A model generated the notes under the pieces. That model was not told the origin of the DNA, searched no databases, and saw nothing but the letters and a program-made list of their open reading frames with translations. A stretch of 64,000 bases of DNA from Thysanoteuthis rhombus. Its lineage: Eukaryota > Mollusca > Cephalopoda > Oegopsida > Thysanoteuthidae. Location of the stretch: assembly GCA_963457665.1 (NCBI GenBank), contig OY735219.1, forward strand, positions 20,220,619 through 20,284,618. Reading direction: 5' to 3'. The position numbers were made by a program, and so were the translations under genes. Positions 46,960-58,400 of the stretch are shown in pieces; the first letter of the stretch is position 1, and each line of letters begins with the position of its first letter.

Positions 46960-48690
46960 GGAACAGCAGTTCCTTTCCCTAGGGAGCACAGGTCCTTCTT
47001 TAGAAGGATGAGCTTGATTGTCATAGGTGTTTGTGTGTCGACTACTTTAATACTGTCAATCTCTAAACCGCGCTTGATACTTATTGAAACCCTTATCAAT
47101 AATCTGGCAAGATATCAGGTTTTCTCAACATTCAATCTAAAGAGTGTCTATTACCAAGTACCTCTGTGTGATGACAAACTATTCACTGCTTTTGAGGCTA
47201 ATGGAAGCCTATATCAATTCACACGGATATCCTTGGTGTTATTAATGGTATGGTAACCTTTCAGCGTAATATTGACAAACTTGATGAGAACCTTCTTGAT
47301 ATGTTCCCATATCTCGATAACGTAACCATTGCAGGAAGAGACCAGTATGATCATGATAAATGTGAAATTATTCCCCGAAGCCACTCAAAGACGACACATC
47401 ACTTTGAATGTGTCAAAATCCATACTTTCCATCAAGATATCTGTACTTGATTACTAAATCAGTGATGGATAAGTTTGGCCTGACAATTCTAGGTTGCCTC
47501 TTCACGATCTCGTTACCTACAAAAAAGTGCTATGAAGCGAACTTTGAGCAGGTTCGTTTACGCATAGTGGATTCCTCATTTGTTAGCTCGTGTCCCACTC
47601 CTAATAAAAGCAAAGAAAACTCATGATAGAGGAGTATTTAAGACTTAAACAACTGCTTATGAATGCTGCATTACATTGTCCTGTCAACTCTAAACCATAC
47701 GTGATTGAGTGCCGCCTTGGATGTTGGTGAATCGGATTCATTGAATCGATCTGGGCGACCTGTTGTTCCATTCACGTCACCAACCCGGAATCAGCACCAA
47801 GTCCATTATCCTTCTATGGAGAAAGAGGATACAGCTGTGAGGGAATTTTCTATCTTGTCTTCGTAATGGATAATCGTAAAAAGGTTTAAAATTGGAAACG
47901 ATAAAATCTAGAGTAGGCTAATTTTTTATATTCGTCACAATGTTATAGCTGATACTCTGGCGAAATATTAGCGTTACTGTAGGATCAACTACTTTAATAT
48001 TTTTTTTTTCGCTATGACTTATACCACCTCAGTCCCTTAACTCTTTGACTGTGAAAACTAAAATCTTGGGCAGACTTCGTTGACCTCCTCTCGAAAGGGA
48101 ATCTTGTTGAGCATATGCAGAACTAAAAGCATGGTAGGCTTATTTAGGTTATTCTAACTCTTGAGCACTTGAATATTTTTCTTCCAAGACCCAATCCAAA
48201 AGATAAAAAAAATACCTGTTTGTAGCGGTGGATGAATTCTCACAGCTCCTATTTGCTATTCCATGCAAAGACACACCATCTAATTAATATTCACTTCAAG
48301 CCGAGCACCAAATTATTTCCATTTAGAACTTGAGGCTTCTCAGCTTGCAATGTACACTTCTTGTCTCATCAAGTCTCCTCTAGGAAATCACACAACTTAC
48401 CTGAATCTCATTGGGAGTCGGTTCTGCACAGCATCTGGTCTATGCTATTAACTGCTACCAACATCTCCTCATAAGATTCTTTACATTTTCTCAACAGTCA
48501 TCAATGGAAGTGTCCTTTCCATCTTGACTATCAAAACCAGGACCACCTTTTCTATGCAAGTTCATAAGACACCAAAAATGATCCCCTGGTGCCAGAAGTG
48601 GAATTATTGGATGTGAACCCTCACCCATGGCAATGACCATAAGTTATCTACTGACACTGTTGATTCATCTCCTTGTCTGTTATTAATGCC
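46960..48690 (+). mobile_element. Ty3/gypsy-type LTR retrotransposon fossil, pol region
   Basis: Three parts can be recognised in order. Reverse transcriptase: LINNLARYQVFSTFNLKSVY and FTAFEANGSLYQFTRI, about 47,090-47,250, followed by the FPYLDNVTIAG region. RNase H: about 47,700-47,920. Integrase: about 48,150-48,650, where a late block resembles the STG.S.PSWL..PGPV stretch common in animal gypsy elements. No long terminal repeats, gag or protease were recognised. It is broken, with many interruptions spread over its length, and looks old. The left end is uncertain. Confidence 0.82.
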
Positions 48691-50728
48691 AATGAGTGAA
48701 GTTTGGTAGGGAAGGGACCTCAACTGGAAAGTCCTTCCAAGGAATCCACATTTCTAGCAACTGGAAACAGCTCTGATGGACAAAACAATGTTGTTACCCT
48801 TTATCCCTGTAATATCAAGTCTCTGACAAACTCTGTCATTCCTAACCAGATAAACCAGGCTCTGAAACATTGAAATTAATTGGAGTGAGTTGTATGTAGA
48901 CCTCAGCCCCTCTTCTGCTCCCAAAGACAATGCAGTAAATTTTAGCCCATGAATAAGACCTCCATTCCCATATCTTGACCCTTCACTCACAGAACCTTCC
49001 CTTTGCTGAAAAGGGTCTTTTAGTTTTCACTAAATAATGATGGCCAAAATTCCAAAGGGTACGACCTGTTTCCTCAGGGGTAGTAGCATCATCCAAAGTA
49101 AAATCTCCAAAAGTCAACCACCACCAAGACCGAATCATTTTTAGCAGCCTTTTCTTGGCATTCTAGGCATGGACTAAAGAAATATCGATGTCCCCATAAA
49201 TGGCAACCCAATTTGGTGAAGGGTTTTGACAAACTGGCCAACAATGACAGGCATTGGAATGACAAATTTCAAGAGTGTAGTATTGAACGTCTACCCTTCC
49301 CCCAGACTGACTGGATTTTCTTCTCCCAAAATTTCAATGAATATTGAATGAGTATTGGAGATAGCATCAGGGTGGCCAGATTGGACTACAATCCAAGTTA
49401 AGCTTTGCAAGTATAAATCAATTCCAGAAATTGCTCAACATGACAGCTCATCAGCGTGTGTCCTTCCCTTCCCTAAGCTGACCTTATCCTTGTGGGAAGG
49501 GTCAAAACATTGAATGATAAAAAAAATGTTAATACAGGTTGCACAGTATTTTTTCTTTCAACAAGTTCATCACCACTCATTTTTACTAATCATTATCTTT
49601 AGACATTTAGTTTCAAATTTAGGTATTTTAACTGTAGTAATTTCAAAATATATTGATGACTGTTTATGTATGCTATTCATAAAGATGAGTCTCGTTACAA
49701 GATCTGATCAGGAAATGTTAGAAATGGGTATGACTATTTTGACATGAAAGTTACCTAATAAATGTTGAATTGGAAAAAATGAATTTCTTAGTTTGTTTGT
49801 CATTGTAAAGCTTTCAAAATTCCATCTGCCAGTTTCTGAACTGCTTTTCAGGTATCAGCTGATATCTGGTGGACATGGCTAACAAAAACCTTAAACTGCT
49901 ACAAATAGAGCAAGAACAACTGAACTCATCATTTCAGATTTTGTTTTGTTTTTGCTGTAACATCATCCATTTCAAAAAAAAATTTAAAAACCTGGAGAAC
50001 TGAAATTTTAATATTCTGTATATTTCTGTGAAACTGATGCCAGGGATGGCATAATGAACTTCTCTGTTCAATGCTGGATGCTAAAAGGCTGATTAGCTCA
50101 TGAAGTTCAGTCAGAAGTTTCCACAAAAAGTATATTAAAATTTTAGCTCTACAAGTTAGTGATCATCTTTGCTGGGCCAACCACAGGTTAACCTTGAAAC
50201 TTTTTCTACACGAGCAAAATGAGTTCTTTGTAAGATTTTATCATAGATTTTACTCATTCATGTGGCAAAGAACCTAACCAGACTACTGTCCCAAATTGAA
50301 TGTGCAAGTTTTGTACAGACCCGAAATAAATAAATCATAGTAAATATCCCCCCCCCCACCAAAAAAAAAACCATCTTAAATGATTCTTTTTAGATCTTGG
50401 CAATTTCATTGCTTATTAAGGTATTTATCGTCAAGTTAACTGAAATGGTTCCTTAATGCATCCATAGTAATTGTTACATTTTAGCACCTATAGTCCATCA
50501 AATCCTAGTGTTTTGCTGGGGCATCCGGTAGTTTTGACCCACCTGATTTCATACCAATCTTGTATTAGATAACAGAACCAGCTTATTAGTAAATAGAAAA
50601 ATAAGAAATTAAAATTTTCATCAGAGAGTCAGGCTTAAAAATTTTCTTTTTCTGGGGTTGTCCTTGACACTTGTTGAGAGACTTGGACCTGACCAGATGT
50701 TTTTGGTTTTCTGCAAAGGCCAGATTTT
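48691..50728. other. No gene seen between the gypsy fossil and the FAM184 3' end
   Basis: The minus strand at 48.75-49.3 kb has words with some protein look (GSRYGNGGLIHGLKFTALSL) but no known family. The region just before the gene's 3' end is plain AT-rich DNA. Confidence 0.35.
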
Positions 50729-50734
50729 TTTATT
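50729..50734 (-). promoter_or_regulatory. Candidate polyadenylation signal of the FAM184-like gene
   Basis: AATAAA on the minus strand, 54 nt past the TAA stop. It would give a very short 3' UTR ending near 50,700-50,715. Other AATAAA copies occur further on in this AT-rich DNA, so the choice is an inference. Confidence 0.4.
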
Positions 50735-50787
50735 TCTTTATGTACAGAAACTGGGGGGGGGGGGTCTGTCTGTTGGTAGTGAAGGGG

Positions 50788-50967
50788 TTAATGAACATAT
50801 TTCTTTGCAACAGCTGGCATCATTGGAGGCAAAGGTTTGACAGGATTCAACTCTTCATCATGGACAGGTGATCCAGGTAGGTGTTCCAGCCGATTATGGG
50901 GGGGCTGTTGAAGGCTTGGGGCACTTGTGAACTTCCTCAAAATCTTTTCTCCCCCAGTCTTTGGTTT
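50788..50967 (-). CDS. FAM184-like terminal exon with stop
   Basis: The exon has 180 nt: 59 codons plus TAA (50790-50788). The acceptor is TTTTCATTTTCTGCAG|AAACCA, in phase 0 after exon 5. The peptide has SAPSLQQPPHNRLEHLPGSP, then VHDEELNPVKPLPPMMPA, ending AKKYVH. The SAPSL, NRL, SPVHD and KPLP blocks fall in the same order as in the remembered vertebrate tail. The vertebrate proteins carry a further conserved aromatic end; this one stops soon after the proline block. A 2.8-kb intron separates it from exon 5. Confidence 0.85.
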   Translation of the reverse strand, partial: KPKTGGEKILRKFTSAPSLQQPPHNRLEHLPGSPVHDEELNPVKPLPPMMPAVAKKYVH

Positions 50968-53900
50968 CTGCAGAAAATGAAAATGACTTAATATTTGCCG
51001 CTCTAATTTTGCTTTTCACAATTGGCATAAAAAAAAAAGTCCCCTTCAATAATGGAATCAAACCTTGAATATCATGAATTTGAGGGTAAAATTCATGGAC
51101 CACATCTAATTGACAGTGGAACTCTTCAACTGATAGAATTAAAAATAATGGAACTTTTGTGAAGTGAATAGATATGGAAAATTCTATCTGGATGTTATTT
51201 CCCTGGATAAGGGAGTTATCTCTCACAGATGATAACAAGAATCTGATAGTTAAAGATAACTTTACCTATCAGCAGGATTCCTGATTTAATGCAGGCAAAA
51301 GCTGTGATCATTCAGACTTTTCAAAAGTTTCCCCCCCTCACACACACACTCCATTTATGATAAAATCTGTGGTCTATAATTTTGTATAAAAACAGGAATG
51401 TGCTAAATTGGGAACCCCAGAATATTAGCATTCAAACTGAACCTTGTTTGACAGCCCTAAAACTCATATTTTCTGCCTTATTAGTGTGTTCACATAATGT
51501 TTTAATAAAAAAATTCTAAATGTACACTAGTAATGTTAATGAGAAACGGACATGGAAGATCTTTTTGTAAATGTGATAACAGGGTGGGGGAAATGAAGTT
51601 GTTTACAACCTGCTCAGCTATCTGAATCCAATTGATGATTAATCTCACACCATTCCACCATTTCTTCAAGAGCATTATTCTAGATTCTCAGCCTATTCTC
51701 CATAACTTGTTTCTTTTGATTAGATAGATGAACTCCACACTCAACTGTTAGAATAGATTGGAAGCAATCGCATGAAATTTTGACATTTTAGCCAATGCTG
51801 GTGACATTGGAGTCGGGTATTGTTTTTCTTGTTAGACAAAATATAGAAGTCCGGCTCTGTGTCGAGTAGAGGAAGTCTCATCAGGTTGAACTCTGTACTT
51901 GTCTGACATACTCAGTCAACCTTCAGATATGAACTGCCACCTTGATTTTTCTCGGGATAGTTTCCAACAGTGTTCCTTGCCTTTCTAGGAAGAAGTCTGG
52001 ATTATAGTGTTCGTTTGATTTTCTCTCTCCAGACATAATCGGCCATCCCAGATCATCCTATTTCACCTTGTTTTTGGGGGGTGGGGTTTTATGCTCATCA
52101 AGTCAAATTTTGAGAGGGTTGCCAGTTTCTCCTGTATAGATCTTTTCACATTCACAAGAAATAATTGTAAACACAATTATTGGTCAGACTCTTCTCTCAT
52201 GGCACACTCACCGTTTGAAGTTTGCTCACCTAAGTGTCGGAAGTATTAAGTGATCCATATGTTACAGCTCTTATAGCCCCCCCCTCCCCTAGAAAGAATG
52301 GGGATCATTGGAAAAACTTTATAAATGTTTGATCCTTTCTCAAAACTGTTCCTAATATCTTAATCTTTTATGCACCAGTTGCAAATCATTCATAGCCACA
52401 TGCAGTTTAGAGGGAACTGGTAATGAGCTTTGAGCTTCTCTCCAACATTGCTACAGAATCTTAAGTGTGATGGTCAATCTTTTTTTATATTATAAAGGTA
52501 TTGAATTTTAATTTTCCTAATAATCCAGTTATCAGTGTCACATGGGTTATAGTTTTAGATAAGCTGCCTATTTTTCTTATGATTTTATCAAACTCCTAGG
52601 TTTATAGCGATGACAATTCAAAATATACATATAAAACTAAGATATTTTTTCTCATCATGTACATTCATTACAGTATGTCATGCTCCAGTTTATTGCCACC
52701 ATATTGTCAATATCTCAGTGCAGTGGAGATGGAAGAATAATCAAATCTGAGATTCAAATTGAAGGGAAATAACTCAACATTATATCCCTTTGACAATTTG
52801 AAATTTTTTTTTCTATCCTTTGGAGAGTTCCAGTCAGTTACAAGGGTTCTATGAATTTAAGAGTAAACTTATATCCACTCTTTTCAACATGTATAACAGT
52901 AACACTTCTCCTTTGATGTTTTCCACAAACATTGATTCCAGTACAAATTTCATAAAACTACAGCCCAGTGAATCGGGTAATTTTAACCCGTACGACTTAC
53001 TGGCTAGAGTGTAAACAAGTTTTCAACCAAAATATCCCCGGGTTGACGTATTCTACATAAATAATTTTTAGCTGGTGATTTTCTACAATCTGTCTTTTCA
53101 ATAAGGTTATAATAGAATCAATGGATTACATTTGATACAATTCACTCTTTCTTTGGACTTTAAGTCTATGGAAGTTACTATATTATAAATATATAAGTAT
53201 TCATGATTTCCTTAACTTTTTCACTGTACAGCAGGTCTTCTGTCATGCACTTATTTTGTTGGGGGGGGGGGCCTTGTGATATGCTGCAAAACTCAAAAAT
53301 ATTCTCATTGATTTATTCAAGACCAACCCTTGCATAGAAAGGGATAACTGTACATTGCATTTTCGAACTGGTAAAGAATAATCTTCCACATTATTTCTTG
53401 TTGTTTAATCCAAAGTAAAAACATTACGTTTACTGTCACTCGATGTTAGTAATTTTTTTATAATTTTTTTTTCCATAAATATAAAGCTACCATTTTTACT
53501 TTTCAATTGAACTCCACCCCTCCCCCAGGAAGCCAAGTGGCTCCTGTTAGAGAATCACTTCAATAGTTTATGGTGACAGATGAAATACCTTATATGTTGT
53601 GTAATTTCAATAAATGTAGGATATATATATATATATATATATAAGAATCAAGATTTTGCGTACTGACTCCATGGCCCTGCCTGATACACAACATTATTAA
53701 ATTCACAAAAATCTGATTTTCTGGAATTAGAAATTTTTGAGTCAATATTAGTGTTGACATAAAGAAGTTACTTAATGCTTAGACAGAAGTCCAAAACTCC
53801 AATTGAACACTCACCTTGCTCAAAGGGTTTATCACACCAACTTGTGGACTTGAACCAAAGATTTTGTTGAAATTGGTTTCTCTATTAATCAATTCCATCT

Positions 53901-55462
53901 GGAAGAATCTCTTTTCATCCTGGTGGAAAAAAAACAACTTGTAAATAGAACTGCTTACAGCTATAGAAAGTACAGTCTAAAATTTTTTATTTAAAGTTTG
54001 ATTTGAAGGTCACGAACACGATACTTTTCTTATTAGGCAAAAATGAATTCATGACTTTAACCAAAAATATCCTTTTTGCCTCAGTTAGGATAAAAAGCAC
54101 TTTAGGTTCTTTTGATACAAAAATGAATAGAACTTGGAATGAGGGTGCAGCAATATACAAAGAATTTTTTCTGACCATTCTCATCTAGATTGTACCTGTT
54201 AATGTTTTAATGGGTCTCTTAAATATGCGGGAGTTTGAATGGGGGCAGAATGTCCTCATTCAGCCATCTATGTCTCGACAGCTCCGTTGGATTGAAATAA
54301 CTTTTCCAAAAAGAAACTACAAAAATGCACAGCTTGGCCTCGTGAATGAGGATTTTCTGTCCTAAAACACCCCCCTTCTCCTGCCTTCAGAAAAGTCACA
54401 TATTCTGCAGAGTATAGATTTCTTCATACCTGAAACTTTTTCACCTGTAATTCTCTATCTGTGATGCTGTTCCTAAGTCGCATTATTTCTTCCAAGTCTT
54501 CAGTTCGAGATTCTCTGTTCTTATATCTCTCCTCACACTGCAACAATCTAAAAAGTAAGACACATTCATCTTTCTATAAGAATGAAATACTACCTGCCTG
54601 TTACTCAAAATAGCACAGGTAAGATTATATCCAAACATTCACTCACTCCATAACATATCTAGCAAATGTGCTCATAGATCCTGACAAAGTTCAAAGTTGA
54701 TTTCAGTCATCACTAATTGGTGTTATTTTAAGAGTAATTAATAGGAGTGTGGCTTCCTTGATGAATACAACACATTGATACGAGTTATTGGAAACTGATA
54801 CCATAGTCACAGTACAAAACCAAAAAGTAATGGAATATTTGACTCTGTTTATCATAAACAGATTCTTTACTACAAGTGAGGGGGCGGGGAATTAGATATG
54901 ACGTGATCTGCTTGTATAGTATAATGGTTAGCACGTCTGCCTTGCATGCAGAAGGTCCAGAATTTGATTCTTGGTCTGAGCAAAGAGTATGGGAAATGCT
55001 TCATTAGGACTGTGCTCTCATGAGAGTGGAGGTATCCCTTCCATGGATTTGCATTCTTCCAAGTGGGGTAGTCATAAAAACTTTCAAGGATCGTTAAGCT
55101 AACACATTCAAAGGAAACCTGGACTTTGTCACCGGCCATTCATGCTCTAATGGGAGTTTTCTCCAAAGTGTCAGACATTTCATCTAATTATATTTCAGAA
55201 TAGGCTTTTGGCTTTTCTCATATTTGCCAAATGATTTTACCCCTTTTGTTTTGTTTTTTTGTTTTTTTTTTTTCTTTTGTTAAAATCCCTAAATTTTGCT
55301 TAAAATAAGGGTTAAAGATAAACATGTCACATCAACCCCCAATCTTCCCCTTACATTTTTTTTTTTTTTTTTTTTTTTTTAAGTATTTTTAGATACTTTT
55401 TAACAATCATATTCTTAGTTACCAAATATCTAGATATTCATTTTTCTCGTAAATTTAACTTC

Positions 55463-55497
<35 letters not shown>

Positions 55498-58400
55498 CTT
55501 CTTTTACCCCTCTTGGGACTGAAAAGAAATGTCCCAAAAGAGGGCATAGGCCGAAAGTTGGCTGGGGGGGGAACACTGGTATACTTGTACATAAATTGTG
55601 ACAACAAAGGGCGATAACTTATTTGCTACAGAGTTGCTTCCCTTTCATTTCGAGGTTATTAAGTTATACTCACTCCATATTGAGGACTGATATCTTATTT
55701 TTCAGCAACTGTTGTGCCCGGTTGAATTCTGCGACCAATTGTTGCATTTCCTGAATGTGGTCCTCTTGGATATTCTCCTTTTCTTTCTGGTTATTGATCT
55801 TCAGACTTTCTTCCAATTGTTCCAATTCTCGTTGATGTTCAATTTTCAGATCTTCCAAATCCTTTTTTTTCCCGTCCACTTGAACCAGTAATTGATCAAT
55901 GGTCTGCTGTAATTTCTCCGTATCACACTTCAAATCAGTCACGTATTTTTCTTGTTTGTCTATCTCGTACTTCAGAGTTTCTATTTCTTTAATATGGTCT
56001 CTCTCCTGCAAGACAATACATTGCCAGAGCGATTAATCAAAGGGAGGTAACTCAACATTAACAAGAAATGTATGATCCAAAGATTTTTAAAGCTTGTTGA
56101 CTGGTCCCCTAACTCTAAGGTTCATGGCCGAATCGGATTAAAGCTTCTATGGTTGCAGCTTCATTGCTGCAGGAGGCCGTTAAGTCAAGTAATACTTAGA
56201 TGATTTAGACGTCTGTTAATATTATGATTAAATCACTTTTCACATCAAAGGGTTAGTAAGAAGGAAGTTGTTTATGCGGCAGAATTGAAACAGTAAATAA
56301 AAGAACATTTTTCAAAATCAAGATAGGTACTCGTTTACTCTAGATTTAAAAGTGTTGAGATTGTACTTTAGAATAAACTCTTTTGAATGTTTTTCCAATC
56401 TTTAATTTTATTCCTTTAATCTGAATGAGATGGGATTTACTGTATTTCCTAGCATCCTAAATTCTTTCCAAACATAATTCTCTTAAATTTACCCTACGTC
56501 CTACAGGCTGAAGGTAAATAACAGATGAAATACAGTAATTTAAAAAGGTAGATGGCTGTTCTCCCAACTCTAAGGCTGTTGGGATACAGTGTTGGACTCC
56601 ACTCCAAATACTCGTTCTCTAAGTTCATAGGAATCTGCTTATTGTGATCACTTCAAAGCATGATATTTTAGATGATAATACTAAACTGATAACATTAAGC
56701 AAAGGAAATACAAAATTATGAATTCTTTCAATGTAAAGTTGTTCATAAAAATGGATGGATGCAATTTATATAATTCAAAGATCTTTATTTTAAGTGAAAT
56801 GTTTGGGAGTTACGATTATACAGCAAGTGCTGTTTAATAACAGGATTATCAGGGGAAGCAGTCCATTATAATCAGATACTAAGATAGGTATTGGGTTACA
56901 TGGTACCAGTTGCAGTTTAGAATTCTGGACCTTACTGACTTTAAACTATTTTGACGTTAGTACTAAAGACTAAGACCTTCTAGTCAATACGTCCTTAGGC
57001 TTCACCAAATAAAACAATAACAAATATAGTATTGAGTGATAATAAAAAATGAAAAGTGTAAAGGTTAGATATGACTACTATAGGAGTCACATAGCCCCAA
57101 TTTCTTATAACAACTCTGACATAAATGCCCCAAATTCAGGTTTTATGTACCAGCTGCTTTTACTAACAGAGCTGAGACTACATGCTGAAACAAAGATTTA
57201 TAAACAGAAATCTAACTGATGTGTTGCACTTCTTTAGAGAAGCTTTCTGAAATCGACTCACGAGTTATTTTTTGCTGCAGAATTATTACTATTTCCCACC
57301 TAAGCCAAGACTTTTTTTCTCAAAAGTGGATTCCAATCAGATCCTTTTCTGTTGGCTGATTTATTTGTTACAGAATCTGATGTTGTTATAGTCCTGTTGT
57401 ATGCTTCAACCCCATCTGAGATGAAAGAATGTACTTGTCAAAAATGAATGATGGTAGATAATGCTTGTAATAAATCGAGAATATTGATGCCAGTGTGAGG
57501 AAAAAAGAAACAATTATGGCACCAAATGATTGACTGAGAGGGGGAAATGAAAAGTAGATTTAACAGTTCAATTTTATCTTCTGCCAACTAGAGATATCCA
57601 TACCAACTGCTCTGAACCCGAAGTTCCCAGAGGCAAAAAAGTTACTCAACAAGCTCCCTTTATTTCTGATTTGTGCCATTTACCAATGAGAAGTCAAATC
57701 AATTATGGCCAAGATGCTAGTTTTTTTTCTTTTTTTTTTCTCCAATGTTTCTCATGCTTATAAGTCATTTTAACTCTTCTTGCTTTTTTAGTCTTTTAAA
57801 CATGTAAAGTTTGAAACACTAAAATGTGACAATTTCAAAAAGCTATTCAGATATTTATTTCTATTGGTCTTCATGGCATAAATAATCCCTTTCTAAGTAA
57901 CCAATTAAAGTGAGCCATGCTAAGAGTGACTAAAAATAAACAAATTTAAAAATATCTTCTGATCCAAACTTTAATTTGTACCACATAATTCCATCATCAA
58001 TCCCAGGGATAAAAGCCAGGATTTAAGCCTTGAACCCGACTCGACCATTTGAATGGCAACTCTTACAATGGAATGGAAGAACAGTTCAAACTCTAGCCTC
58101 AGGGCAAGGTATGAATTAATCTCTCCTACCCTCCCCCCTCCAGAAATGGGTTAAAGAGCAAGGCATACTCTGATTTCTAGCTTTTGGTAGCCAGTTTAGA
58201 ATTTGGGAGCTGGACTCCCTAAAGCAGCTGGTTCAAGCAACTCCTCCAACAATACAGTTGCAAAGTTGTATCAAACCTTTTTTTACCCCAGTGATATTGA
58301 TGAGAACTGACCTTCTTATTGGATATTTCCACCAATCGGTCAAGGTCGGCTTTTATGGTAGCCACTTCTTTCACTTGGACTTCTACTTGTTGGCACAATT

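Noticed and set aside
46768-47256. 162-codon open frame as a host gene
   Set aside because: Its second half is gypsy reverse transcriptase; the first half is unassigned and probably belongs to the fossil or is chance.
54906-54983. Functional tRNA-Ala gene
   Set aside because: The acceptor stem does not pair and the T arm is weak; a SINE head explains it better.
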